In this document: piece after piece, positions 10,360 to 18,825 of the stretch
How positions within the stretch are numbered: the first letter of the stretch is position 1
Layout: the number at the start of each line of letters is the position of its first letter
NCBI RefSeq assembly: GCF_006151805.1
Contig: NZ_VDDA01000007.1
Span: forward strand, 62,001-126,000
Source: Methylobacterium terricola
GTDB taxonomy: Bacteria > Pseudomonadota > Alphaproteobacteria > Rhizobiales > Beijerinckiaceae
Length of the DNA stretch: 64,000 bases
Reading direction: 5' to 3'
Position numbers and translations under genes: made by a program
The notes under the pieces: model-generated
Told to the model about the DNA's origin: nothing
Databases searched by the model: none
Seen by the model: only the letters and a program-made list of their open reading frames with translations

Positions 10360-10562
10360 GGCGATGGTTCCCCCCGGAGCCGTCTTGTTGGTTGGCGGGA
10401 GTGTCGCACGGGGCGGCATGGTGCGTGAACCCGACGATGGTTGGTGGAGGGGGGGATCGGGAGGCGGCGCGTCGGTGCCGCCAGGGCTGGCCCGCGCTAT
10501 GCCTGACGGCATATAACGCAACGGCCGATCTCCCGGCCGCGACGACCCAACGGACTTCCGCC

Positions 10563-11354
10563 ATGCGCCGCACCCGCGCCCTCCGGGCCACCTGCCTCCT
10601 CCTCGCGAGCACGCTGCTGGCCGCCCCGGCCCTGGCGGCGGAACCGATTACGGTCTTTGCGGCGGCGAGCCTCAAGAACGCCCTCGACGAGGCCGGCAAG
10701 GCGTTCAGCGCCGAGAGCGGGACCCGGGTCCGGGCGAGCTATGCCGCCTCCTCGGCGCTGGCCCGCCAGATCGAGCAGGGTGCGCCGGCCGACCTCTTCG
10801 CCTCGGCCGATCTCGACTGGATGGACTACCTCGCCGCCCGCAAGCTGATCCGGCCCGAGACCCGGGTGAACCTTCTCGCCAACCGCCTGGTGGTGGTGGC
10901 GCCGAAGGACGCGACGACGACCGAGGCGGCCTTCACGCCGGACTGGTTTTCCCGGACCCTCGGGCCGGACGGGCGGCTCGCCACCGGCGAGGTCAATTCC
11001 GTGCCGATCGGCAAGTACGCCAAGGCGGCGTTCGAGACACTGGGCTTGTGGGCATCGCTTCAGCCGCGGCTTGCCCAGGCCGACAACGTGCGGGCGGCGC
11101 TCGCCCTGGTCTCGCGGGGCGAGGCGCCGCTCGGCGTGGTCTACGAGAGCGACGCCAGGTCGGATCCGGGCGTGAAGGTGGTGGGCGTGTTCCCGCAGGC
11201 CAGCCACCCGCCGGTGATCTACCCCGTCGCGGTCACCGCGGAGGCGAAGGGCGAGGGCGGCGCACGCCTCCTCTCCTATCTGAGGAGCAAGGCGGCTCGC
11301 CGCGTCTTCGAAGCGCACGGATTCACGGTGATCGGGGAGGGGGCGTCGCAGTAG
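10563..11354 (+). CDS. modA: molybdate ABC transporter substrate-binding protein
   Basis: A 263-residue periplasmic protein with a signal peptide (hydrophobic 8-23, cleavage after ALA near residue 25). The mature protein begins AEPITVFAAASLKNALDEA, the classic ModA start, with SSALARQIEQGAPADLFASAD and later GEAPLGVVYESDA. It captures molybdate (or tungstate) for an ABC importer. The family length is about 230-260, so it is complete. No modB or modC gene lies in the window, so it is either a lone binding protein or works with a transporter elsewhere. A molybdopterin enzyme is encoded at 58 kb. Confidence 0.9.
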   Translation: MRRTRALRATCLLLASTLLAAPALAAEPITVFAAASLKNALDEAGKAFSAESGTRVRASYAASSALARQIEQGAPADLFASADLDWMDYLAARKLIRPETRVNLLANRLVVVAPKDATTTEAAFTPDWFSRTLGPDGRLATGEVNSVPIGKYAKAAFETLGLWASLQPRLAQADNVRAALALVSRGEAPLGVVYESDARSDPGVKVVGVFPQASHPPVIYPVAVTAEAKGEGGARLLSYLRSKAARRVFEAHGFTVIGEGASQ

Positions 11355-11365
11355 GACGCCCGCCC

Positions 11366-11545
11366 CTCGTCGCGGCCGCGCGGCTCGAACATCAGGCCAC
11401 GGCGCACCCAGTCGTGCTCGGCCAGGACGATCTGCCGCTTCTCGCCCATCGACACGTTGGGCCGGACCGGCCCGCCGCCGGCGACCACCCGTACTGGATT
11501 GCCGCAGGGATGGGCGTCGACGCTGAGGAAGGTGTGCGGGTGCGT
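11366..11545 (-). pseudogene. N-terminal remnant of proline racemase/4-hydroxyproline epimerase family
   Basis: Read on the minus strand, about 56 codons match the N-terminus of the proline racemase family: HTFLSVDAHPCGNPVRVVAGG, then MGEKRQIV and HDWVRRGLMFEPRG, in the order and spacing of real family members (about 330 residues). Homology stops near 11369, after which the frame runs into the 3' end of modA without resemblance. So more than 80% of the gene, including both catalytic cysteines, is missing. I judge this a truncated relic. The match is from memory of the family, not from a search. Confidence 0.6.
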
Positions 11546-11916
11546 GGGGCGGTCCTTCGAAGACTCGTCGCGACGCGGCCCCCTCCGTCGCGGCAATCGC
11601 CGCGGCGTCATAGCGCGCAGGCCGCCGGCGATTTCCCGCCGCCCGATGCGACGTTCGGTACCGCCGGGACGTTGACCGCCGTGACGCCCTTCCTTGGGAA
11701 CGCAACCGGAGGTGTCCTGCCGGCCGCCGTTGCGACCGGCTACGGTAACGGCCAGCATCTCATCCCACGACGGCGCCGGGCCAGATGACGCAGCGGGAGA
11801 GCCGTGCCCGCGGGCAACCCGCCGGCTCCTGCCACGTTCTCGGCATCATGGTTCCCGGCTCACGGCGCGGCTCCCGCGGGAGCCCGCGCGGGTGCGGCCA
11901 GCGAGAGGAGTTGCCG
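11546..11916. other. gene-free interval upstream of carbonic anhydrase
   Basis: About 370 bases between the racemase remnant and the carbonic anhydrase start. It carries no supported gene; it may contain decayed flanks of the remnant and must hold the carbonic anhydrase promoter. Confidence 0.4.
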
Positions 11917-12630
11917 ATGATGGACAATATCGTTCAGGGGTTCACCCAGTTCCGCGAGCAGGTGTTCCCGAGCCAGAAGTCGGTCTATCAGCGCCTCGTC
12001 CATGACGGCCAGAAGCCGAAAGCGCTCGTGATCTCCTGCGCCGATTCCCGCGTCGTGCCCGAGCTGATCACCCAGGCGGGCCCGGGCGAGCTGTTCGTCA
12101 CCCGCAACGTCGGCAACATCGTGCCGCCCTTCGCCACCATGATGGGCGGCGTGACCGCGGCGGTCGAGTACGCCGTGATGGCGCTCAACGTCCGCGACAT
12201 CGTGGTCTGCGGCCACTCGGATTGCGGCGCGATGAAGGGCCTGCTGACCCCGGGCCTGGCCGAGAAGATGCCGAGCGTCGCTGCCTGGCTGCGCCACGGC
12301 GAGGCCGCCCGCAAGATCGTCTGCGACGCCTATCCGGACGACATCGACGACAAGCGCCGCCTGCACGCCCTGGCGATGGAGAACGTGCTGGCCCAGCTCA
12401 ACCACCTGCGCACCCATCCGGCCGTGGCGAGCGCGCTCGCCTCCGGCCAGCTCACCCTGCACGGCTGGCTGTTCGAGATCGAGACCGGCCACCTGCTGGT
12501 CTATGACGGCGAGGTCGGCCGTTTCGTGGTCCTGGCCGAGGAGGACGAGCTGCCGGTGGCCGAGGCGTCCTCGGCGCCGCGCCTCGCGGCGGCCGGCGTG
12601 GGCGCGCCCGAGGTCAGGGCGGCCGAGTAG
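11917..12630 (+). CDS. beta-class carbonic anhydrase
   Basis: A 237-residue enzyme interconverting CO2 and bicarbonate. The zinc ligands and catalytic dyad are visible: Cys41, Asp43 and Arg45 in SCADSRVVPE, then His100 and Cys103 in VCGHSDCGAMKG. RNVGNIVPP and GVTAAVEYAV are also conserved. The open frame extends to 11785, but the ATG at 11917 sits six bases after a GAGAGGAG ribosome site and starts at the family N-terminus, so it is preferred; a second ATG follows at 11920. The last ~25 residues are an Ala-rich tail. Confidence 0.92.
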   Translation: MMDNIVQGFTQFREQVFPSQKSVYQRLVHDGQKPKALVISCADSRVVPELITQAGPGELFVTRNVGNIVPPFATMMGGVTAAVEYAVMALNVRDIVVCGHSDCGAMKGLLTPGLAEKMPSVAAWLRHGEAARKIVCDAYPDDIDDKRRLHALAMENVLAQLNHLRTHPAVASALASGQLTLHGWLFEIETGHLLVYDGEVGRFVVLAEEDELPVAEASSAPRLAAAGVGAPEVRAAE

Positions 12631-12676
12631 GACCTGACGGATTGACAGGCGGGAAGCGGCGGGAGAGGACGCCGTC

Positions 12677-12946
12677 ATGGCCGATCTCCGACCCGACCGC
12701 TCCCGCGACGCCGCCTTCGCGTGGATCGCCACCGCCGCCACCCTGGCGACGATCCTCGTCGCCCATGTCGCACCGGCCCGCGGGCCGGTGCCGATCCCGG
12801 CGGCCGCGGTGTCGCCGGCCGAGGATGGCGGCTGCCGCGAATGGACCGATTCGTGTCGCGTCTGCACCCGCGGCGCCGAGGGGATCCATTGCTCGACCCC
12901 GGGCTTCGCCTGCCAGCGCGAGGCGCTGCGCTGCACCGCCCGCTGA
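12677..12946 (+). CDS. small Cys-rich exported or membrane-anchored protein
   Basis: An 89-residue protein with an N-terminal hydrophobic segment (about 13-31) and a C-terminal domain with six cysteines in a tight pattern: GGCREW, DSCRVC, GIHC, FACQ and LRC. This suggests disulfides in the periplasm or a metal site. A GGGAGAGGA ribosome site precedes the ATG. It follows the carbonic anhydrase by 46 bases on the same strand and may be cotranscribed. I do not recognise the family by name; it resembles small conserved hypothetical proteins of Methylobacterium-type genomes. Confidence 0.65.
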   Translation: MADLRPDRSRDAAFAWIATAATLATILVAHVAPARGPVPIPAAAVSPAEDGGCREWTDSCRVCTRGAEGIHCSTPGFACQREALRCTAR

Positions 12947-13033
12947 TCGGATCGGCCGCGCCCTGCGCCCCCGCGCCTCGCCGACGATGGTGGACCGGGC
13001 TGCCGTGGAGCGGATCCTGCGCCGCCGGTTCAA

Positions 13034-14254
13034 TCAGGCGGATCGCGCGACCGACGGGATCGCCCCGACGGCCCCGTCTCGCGTCGCGAGGGCGTAGCCT
13101 TTCCGTCCCCGGCGCTTGGCTTGGTAGAGAGCCTGGTCGGCCTCGGCGAACAGCGCGTCCGGCGGGGAGGCGGCACCCGCGCCCTTGAGCGCGACGCCGA
13201 TGCTGACGGTGACGATGCCCAGGTCGTCCGGGCGGCCGGGATGGGCGATGCCGAGCACCGCCACGGCGCGCACCAGAGCGGCGGCGAGACGGACCGCTTC
13301 CGACGTCCCGGCATCGCGCAGGATGAGCGTGAACTCCTCGCCGCCGAAGCGGGCGGCCAGGATGTCCGGTCCGGAGGCGAAAGTGGTGAACAGGGCCGCG
13401 ACGCGCCGCAGGCAGGCATCGCCTTCCGGATGCCCCAGCGTGTCGTTGAACGACTTGAAGTGATCGACATCGATCATCATGAGGGCGGCGGCGCGCCGGT
13501 CGGCGCACCACGCTGCCGCCGTCTCGTCGAGGATGCGGCGGTTCGGCAGCCCGGTCAGAGCGTCGGTCCCCGACAAGCCCTTGTAGCGCTGGCCCGCCGC
13601 CTCGGCCGCCTCCGATGCGAGCTGCGCCGCGAGGGTCCTCAGGTACTCGCCGCAGCGCCGCCGCTCCATGCAGTAATTCGCGTAGAGGCTCACCGCGCAG
13701 GCGGTGGCGAATTGCAGGCCGAGGACCGACCGCAGGGCGAGGTCGAGTTCGGGCTTCGTGGCGAGGGCAAGGGCGGCGCCGAGCAGCGACACGGCCGTGA
13801 AGACGAGCGCGTGCCGGAAGCGCATCGCGAACAGCACGTTGGCGTAGATGACGACCAGGCTCGTATCGAAGAACGTGTAGTTGCCGAGCGGGGCCCGCGT
13901 CAGCCAGAACAGCACGAGCGGCGTCGCCACCGCCCCGATCGCCGTGACCAGGGCGAGACACTCGCGCAGGACTGGGCCGACCCGGACGATCCTCCAGGCG
14001 AGGATCAGCGTGATCGGCGTCACGACCAGCAGGCGCAGCACGATGCAGAGCCCGGCGATGTCCGGCGTCATCCAGGCGCTGGTGAAGTTGAAGATGTTGT
14101 AGAGAATCAGGCCGATCAGCAGGAGCCGCAGCATCGCGGCGGCCCGATCGCGACCGTGCTCCGCCTCGTAGCGCGCCTCGGCGCGTGCATCGAAGCGTAG
14201 CAGCCAGTCCAGACTCCCGATGCCGCCGGCTTCCGCGGACGATTCGACAGCCAA
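13034..14254 (-). CDS. diguanylate cyclase with integral-membrane N-terminus
   Basis: A 406-residue protein. The N-terminal half has about five to six membrane segments (roughly residues 40-195) resembling the MASE-like sensory regions. A GGDEF domain follows at about 225-390, with DALTGLPNRR, the substrate-binding DVDHFKSFND, and the active-site motif RFGGEEF at about 301-307. It would make cyclic di-GMP from two GTP. The residues just before the active site read SGPD where an inhibitory RxxD site would sit, so product feedback at that site is probably absent. It is convergent with the small Cys-rich gene. Confidence 0.88.
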   Translation of the reverse strand: MAVESSAEAGGIGSLDWLLRFDARAEARYEAEHGRDRAAAMLRLLLIGLILYNIFNFTSAWMTPDIAGLCIVLRLLVVTPITLILAWRIVRVGPVLRECLALVTAIGAVATPLVLFWLTRAPLGNYTFFDTSLVVIYANVLFAMRFRHALVFTAVSLLGAALALATKPELDLALRSVLGLQFATACAVSLYANYCMERRRCGEYLRTLAAQLASEAAEAAGQRYKGLSGTDALTGLPNRRILDETAAAWCADRRAAALMMIDVDHFKSFNDTLGHPEGDACLRRVAALFTTFASGPDILAARFGGEEFTLILRDAGTSEAVRLAAALVRAVAVLGIAHPGRPDDLGIVTVSIGVALKGAGAASPPDALFAEADQALYQAKRRGRKGYALATRDGAVGAIPSVARSA

Positions 14255-15027
14255 GTTCCCGTCTCCCGTCGGCGGCCTTCCATGGGGGATTTCTCTTTAG
14301 GCTGGGGCACCTACTCGTTCCTTAAAGTGTAAAATGAAATTTCAAAGATTATTTTCCCAGTCAAAGATGGTCGGATCCGCGCCGGCCGCTGCGGCAATCG
14401 CTGCAACTCCTGCTCGATGTACCGTCACGAAAGCGATGGAGGGCGCGCACGAGGCCGGTACTGCCAGGTCACACGCCTGGGTGCCGTCGAACGAACTGAA
14501 GACCGCCCCATCGAATTTGAGGCGACATGCCAATCACGGTCATCGCCCTGAGGGCGCATGACAGCGCATTCATCTCATGCCGTTAGACCATGCAGCAGAA
14601 AATATGGTCTCGAGGCACCGTACGATCCTCGGATTGCTTCTTTCGGAATCGGCATCACCAGCCCTCGGCTACTCGCGCGAGAGCGATCTCGGCATCGCGA
14701 AGCCATCCATCGGAGTTCGCATGACCGCGGCGCGGGGGAACGCGCCGATCCGCGATCCGTCGCGGTGCCCTTCGAGACCCGCCGATCTTCGCTCGTCACC
14801 ACACCGGGATGAGGTCGCTGGGGGAATGGTCGGCCGACGCGGCCGGAAAATCCTGTCGCGCCCCGCGTTGCGCTGCGATCTGGCGATGCGCCGAGCAGAG
14901 CGGCAGGGGACAACGCTGCCCGGTCCCATGCCCTTCGATCATGGCCGCCGCCGAACCGGCGGCCGCTTCGGGGCATGTTGCCGAGATCCTGCCTCGACGA
15001 CGCGGGGACCGGTCGTCGAGACGGGCC
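14255..15027. other. gene-free interval between dgc and manC
   Basis: About 770 bases without a gene that I can support. A run of AT-rich sequence at 14330-14350 lies next to the cyclase start and may be its promoter region. Open frames here use TTG starts or have random composition. It could hold decayed coding sequence. Confidence 0.45.
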
Positions 15028-16476
15028 CTAGCCGCCCTCACGTCCGTAGACGTCCTCGATGCGGATGATGTCGTCCTCGCCCGTATAGCTGCCGACCTGG
15101 ACCTCGATCAGCTCGAGCGGGATCTTGCCCGGGTTGACCAGCCGGTGCACGCAGCCGATCGGCAGGTATGCCGCCTCGTTCTCGTGCACCAGCCGCACCA
15201 CCCCATCCACCGTCACCTCCGCGGTGCCCCGCACCACGACCCAGTGCTCGGCCCGGTGATAGTGCTTCTGCAACGACAGCCGCCCGCCCGGCTTCACGGT
15301 GATCCGCTTCACCTGGAAGCGCGCCCCGATATCGATGCGCTGGTAGGAGCCCCAGGGCCGGTACATCAGCCGGTGGGCATCCGCCTCCGGCTCGCCCCGC
15401 CGCCGCAATCCCTCGACCAGGCCCTTCACCTCGCCGGCCGCCTCCCGGCTCGCGACCAGCACCGCGTCGTCGGTCGTCACCACCACCACGTCGTCGAGGC
15501 CGACCACCGTGGTGAGGATCTCGCCGGTGGAGTGGACCAGGCTGTTGCGGGTGCCGCGCAACGCCACCCGGCCGCGCAGGGCGTTGCCGTCGCCGTCCCG
15601 CGCGGCGATGTCCCACAGGGCGCCCCAGGTGCCGATATCCGACCACGGGAAGCCCACCGGCAGCACACCGGCCCGCTCGGTCCGCTCCATGACCGCGTAG
15701 TCGATCGAGATCTGCGGCGCCTGCCCGAACGCCTCCACGCCGAGGCGCACGAAATCGAGGTCGCGGACGGCCGTGGCCAATGCGGCGCGGGCGGCGGCGA
15801 GCACCGCCGGCGCGTGGGTCTCGAGCTCGTCGAGCATCACGTCGGCGCGGAACAGGAAGTAGCCGCCGTTCCACAAGGCGCCCTCGCCGATCAGGCCGGC
15901 GGCGCGGGTCGCGTCCGGCTTCTCCAGGAAGCGCGCGACGGTGCGGGCCCCGGACCCGCCCGCGGCGCCGGGGAGGGGGCTGCCGGGCTGGATGTAGCCG
16001 TAGGCGGTGGAGGGATGGGTCGGGGCGATGCCGAGCGTCATGATGTGGCCGGCCCGGGCGCCGGCCCGGGCGGCGCGGGCGGCCTCGCCGAAGGCCGCGT
16101 CGTCGCCGATGGCGTGGTCGGCGGGCAGGATCAGCACCAGGGCCTGCGGATCGTGGGAGGCGGCGTGGAGGGCCGCGACGGCGACGGCCGGGGCCGAGTC
16201 GCGCCGGCACGGCTCGAGCAGGATGTCGGCCTCGACCCCGCCCTGGGCGAGCTGCTCGGCGACGAGGAAGCGGGCATCGTTGGCGGTGATGACGGCCGGC
16301 CGGGCGAAGGTGGCGGGGTCGGACAGCCGCGCGGCCGTGGCCTGGAACGACGAGCGCCCGGGCTCGGCCAGGGGGATGAACTGCTTGGGAAAGCTCTCGC
16401 GGGAGGCCGGCCACAGCCGCGTCCCCGATCCGCCGCACAGGATCACCGGATGGATCAGGTCACCAGCATCGGACAT
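15028..16476 (-). CDS. manC: mannose-1-phosphate guanylyltransferase / mannose-6-phosphate isomerase
   Basis: A 482-residue bifunctional enzyme of the ManC/AlgA/CpsB family, supplying GDP-mannose for polysaccharides. The nucleotidyltransferase domain (about 1-290) starts VILCGGSGTRLWPASRE and has FPKQF, FLEKPDA and WNGGYFLFRADVM. The type II isomerase cupin (about 330-480) has PWGSYQRID, then LSLQKHYHRAEHWVVV and ENEAAYLP. Length is normal for the family. No sugar-nucleotide or glycosyltransferase genes are adjacent. Which of the two activities is used is not visible; many alphaproteobacterial members do both. Confidence 0.92.
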   Translation of the reverse strand: MSDAGDLIHPVILCGGSGTRLWPASRESFPKQFIPLAEPGRSSFQATAARLSDPATFARPAVITANDARFLVAEQLAQGGVEADILLEPCRRDSAPAVAVAALHAASHDPQALVLILPADHAIGDDAAFGEAARAARAGARAGHIMTLGIAPTHPSTAYGYIQPGSPLPGAAGGSGARTVARFLEKPDATRAAGLIGEGALWNGGYFLFRADVMLDELETHAPAVLAAARAALATAVRDLDFVRLGVEAFGQAPQISIDYAVMERTERAGVLPVGFPWSDIGTWGALWDIAARDGDGNALRGRVALRGTRNSLVHSTGEILTTVVGLDDVVVVTTDDAVLVASREAAGEVKGLVEGLRRRGEPEADAHRLMYRPWGSYQRIDIGARFQVKRITVKPGGRLSLQKHYHRAEHWVVVRGTAEVTVDGVVRLVHENEAAYLPIGCVHRLVNPGKIPLELIEVQVGSYTGEDDIIRIEDVYGREGG

Positions 16477-16874
16477 GGACAGGCTCCGGGCCGCGCCGGC
16501 TTGGCAGACCGGCGGGTTTCACAGGTAGCGTCCGGGCGCTCCCGGGGCATGCACCTCGGGGAGCCGGGACGGACGGCCGCACGTCGCCGCGGGCCCGCAC
16601 GAATCAGGTTGCCGAGTTTGGCACGGCGATCAAGCGGATCGAAAGAGGAGGGGCCGCGGCCTTCGGGTCATCCTCCACGATGTCGCACCGCATGGTTTCG
16701 GGGAGGCGAAGAGCGCCGCCGTCGCACGATCGGCCGACGCGCCGCCCCGGCCGCGGCGCCCGGGCCGGACGGCCGCATCGCTGCCATGCCCCCGCACGCC
16801 TTGCGGGTCCCGCCGTCCTCCTGCACTGCTCGACGGCCTGCCGGCATCTCCGCCGGCCGGCCCCCGGGAGCACC
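16477..16874. other. divergent promoter region manC / efflux gene
   Basis: About 400 bases between divergent starts. No gene is supported; the frame that extends the efflux gene upstream is Arg/Pro-rich. Promoters for both genes should lie here but no hexamer pair stands out. Confidence 0.4.
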
Positions 16875-18176
16875 ATGGCGAGCAGCGCACGCGGCGAGGC
16901 GACTCCGAGCGCCGCCGAGACTCCGACCCGCGAGGTCCCCGGCCGTGATCCAGCGGCGGCCGCCTGGGCGGGACCCCGCTTCGTCGAGTTCGTGGCCCTG
17001 ATGGCGCTGATGATGGGGCTGACCGCCGTCACCATCGACAGCTTCCTGCCGGCCTTCCCGGCGATCCAGCACGACTTCGCGGTCCAAGACCCGAACCGGC
17101 TGCAGCTCCTGGTCTACGTCTACATGCTGGGCTTCGGCACCGCCCAGCTCCTCTACGGCCCGATCTCGGACGGGACCGGGCGGCGCCCGGCCCTGATCGC
17201 CGGCGTCGCGGTCTACCTCGCCGGCACCGTGCTCGCCATGCTGGCCCCGAGCTTCGAGATGCTGCTGCTCGCCCGGGCGATCCAGGGCATCGGCGGGGCC
17301 GCCGGCCGCGTGCTGGCGGTGGCGATCGTCCGCGACCGCTACGAGGGCCGCGACATGGCCCGGGTGATGTCGTTCTGCATGATGGTCTTCCTCATCGTGC
17401 CGATCCTCGCCCCCTCGCTCGGCGGCGCCGTCCTGTTCGCCGGCAGCTGGCGCCTGATCTTCGGCCTGATGCTGGCGCTCGCCCTCGTCACCCTGGCCTG
17501 GTTCGGCTGGCGCCTGCCCGAGACCCTGCACCCGGCCTTCCGCCGCCCGGTCTCGGCCCGGGCGATCGGCTCGGGCATCGCCGTCACGGTGCGCACGCGC
17601 GCCGCCCTCGGCTACGCCACGGCGCTCGGCCTCACCACCGGCTGCATCATGGGCTATGTCGGCTCGGCGCAGGCGATCTTCGACACCGGCCTCTACCATC
17701 TCGGGGCCCTGTTCCCGGTCGCCTTCGCGCTCATCGCCGGGGCGATGGGGCTGGCGACGCTGATCAACGCGCGCTTGGTGCGGCGCCTCGGCATGCGGCG
17801 GCTCGCCCATGCCGGCACCCTCGGGCTGTTCCTCGTCGCCTGCCTGCAGCTCGCCCTGATGCTCGCCTTCGCGGGACATCCGCCGCTCTGGCTCTTCATC
17901 GCCACCCTGGCCGCCTGCCAGTTCCTGATGAGCTTCGCGATGCCGAACTACAACGCGCTGGCGATGGAGCCGCTGGCGGCGATCGCCGGCACCGCCTCGT
18001 CGTTCATCGGCTTCTACACAACGCTGCTCGCGGCCTTCTGCGGCCTGCTGGTCGGCCAGTCCTTCGACGGCAGCGTCACCCCGCTCGCCATCGGGTATTT
18101 CTGCCTGAGCGGTCTCGCCCTCGCGATGGTGCTGTGGACCGAACGCGGCCAGCTGTTCGGGAGCGGGGGGCGGTAG
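16875..18176 (+). CDS. Bcr/CflA-type MFS multidrug efflux protein
   Basis: A 433-residue major facilitator with about 12 membrane segments after a ~38-residue hydrophilic N-terminus. The Bcr/CflA hallmarks are TIDSFLPAFPAI in helix 1, GFGTAQLLYGPISDGTGRRP (loop 2-3, the MFS motif A region) and ARAIQGIGGAAGRVLAVAIVRD in helix 4. It would export drugs or sulfonamide-like compounds by proton antiport. The ATG at 16875 has GGAG four bases upstream and is preferred over the longer frame to 16680. A DoxX gene follows 71 bases downstream. Confidence 0.88.
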   Translation: MASSARGEATPSAAETPTREVPGRDPAAAAWAGPRFVEFVALMALMMGLTAVTIDSFLPAFPAIQHDFAVQDPNRLQLLVYVYMLGFGTAQLLYGPISDGTGRRPALIAGVAVYLAGTVLAMLAPSFEMLLLARAIQGIGGAAGRVLAVAIVRDRYEGRDMARVMSFCMMVFLIVPILAPSLGGAVLFAGSWRLIFGLMLALALVTLAWFGWRLPETLHPAFRRPVSARAIGSGIAVTVRTRAALGYATALGLTTGCIMGYVGSAQAIFDTGLYHLGALFPVAFALIAGAMGLATLINARLVRRLGMRRLAHAGTLGLFLVACLQLALMLAFAGHPPLWLFIATLAACQFLMSFAMPNYNALAMEPLAAIAGTASSFIGFYTTLLAAFCGLLVGQSFDGSVTPLAIGYFCLSGLALAMVLWTERGQLFGSGGR

Positions 18177-18247
18177 CGCCGGCTTAACCCTCCCGGGCCA
18201 AGGTCCCGTCCTGTGCCGACAGGCAGGCTGACAGGGGAAGGCTCGGG

Positions 18248-18778
18248 ATGGCTGCGCGCAACGACGGAATCCTGCTCGCCGGGCGGCTGCTCCTGGCCTC
18301 CGCCCTGCTGCCGGCGGCGATCGGACGGGCGCTCAACCCCTCGGGCTTCGCCCTGACCCTCGCGGCGACGGGGATGCCCGCGCCGAACGCCGTCGCGACG
18401 GCCTCGGTGGTGATCGGGGTGTTCGGGCCGCTGCTCCTCGCTCTCGGCGTGCTGCCGCGCCTCGTCGGCCTGGGCTTGAGCCTCCACGCGGTGGTGGCGG
18501 GTCTGCTGCTGCACCGGTTCTGGGACTTCTCCGGCGCCGTCGCGCGGGTCGAGCAGGAGCTGTTCCTGGCCCAGCTCGGCCTTGCCGCCGGCTTCGTGCT
18601 CTATGCCGTCACCGGCCCGGGCGGCTGGAGCTGGCAGGGGTGGTGGCACGGCGGGAGCGAGCGCGGCCAGGGCGGCGAGCGTCCCCGCCCGGCGACGCCG
18701 GCCGCCCCGGCCGCGAAGGCGCCGCGCAAGCGCGCCTCGGCGCCGCGCGGGCCCCGCCCGGCCAAGGCCGCGGCCTGA
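18248..18778 (+). CDS. DoxX family membrane protein
   Basis: A 176-residue protein with four membrane helices (about 8-25, 45-68, 72-92, 105-124), beginning LLAGRLLLASALLPAAIGRALNP, the DoxX/SURF4-like first helix. The C-terminal ~45 residues are a Pro/Ala/Lys/Arg-rich tail that is not part of the fold. Function of bacterial DoxX proteins is poorly defined, with links to redox and thiol stress. A GGGGAAGG ribosome site precedes the start. Confidence 0.75.
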   Translation: MAARNDGILLAGRLLLASALLPAAIGRALNPSGFALTLAATGMPAPNAVATASVVIGVFGPLLLALGVLPRLVGLGLSLHAVVAGLLLHRFWDFSGAVARVEQELFLAQLGLAAGFVLYAVTGPGGWSWQGWWHGGSERGQGGERPRPATPAAPAAKAPRKRASAPRGPRPAKAAA

Positions 18779-18825
18779 CGGGATCCCGCCCGGCCGGCGT
18801 ATCGCGCCCCGTCACGCCGCCGGGG

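Noticed and set aside
14342-14533. A 63-codon minus-strand frame that looks slightly protein-like
   Set aside because: It needs a TTG start, has no ribosome site and no recognised motif; it may be decayed coding sequence but cannot be supported.
14575-14976. A 133-codon minus-strand frame in the large gap before manC
   Set aside because: Arg/Ser/Pro-rich composition, poor start and no motif; likely chance in GC-rich DNA.
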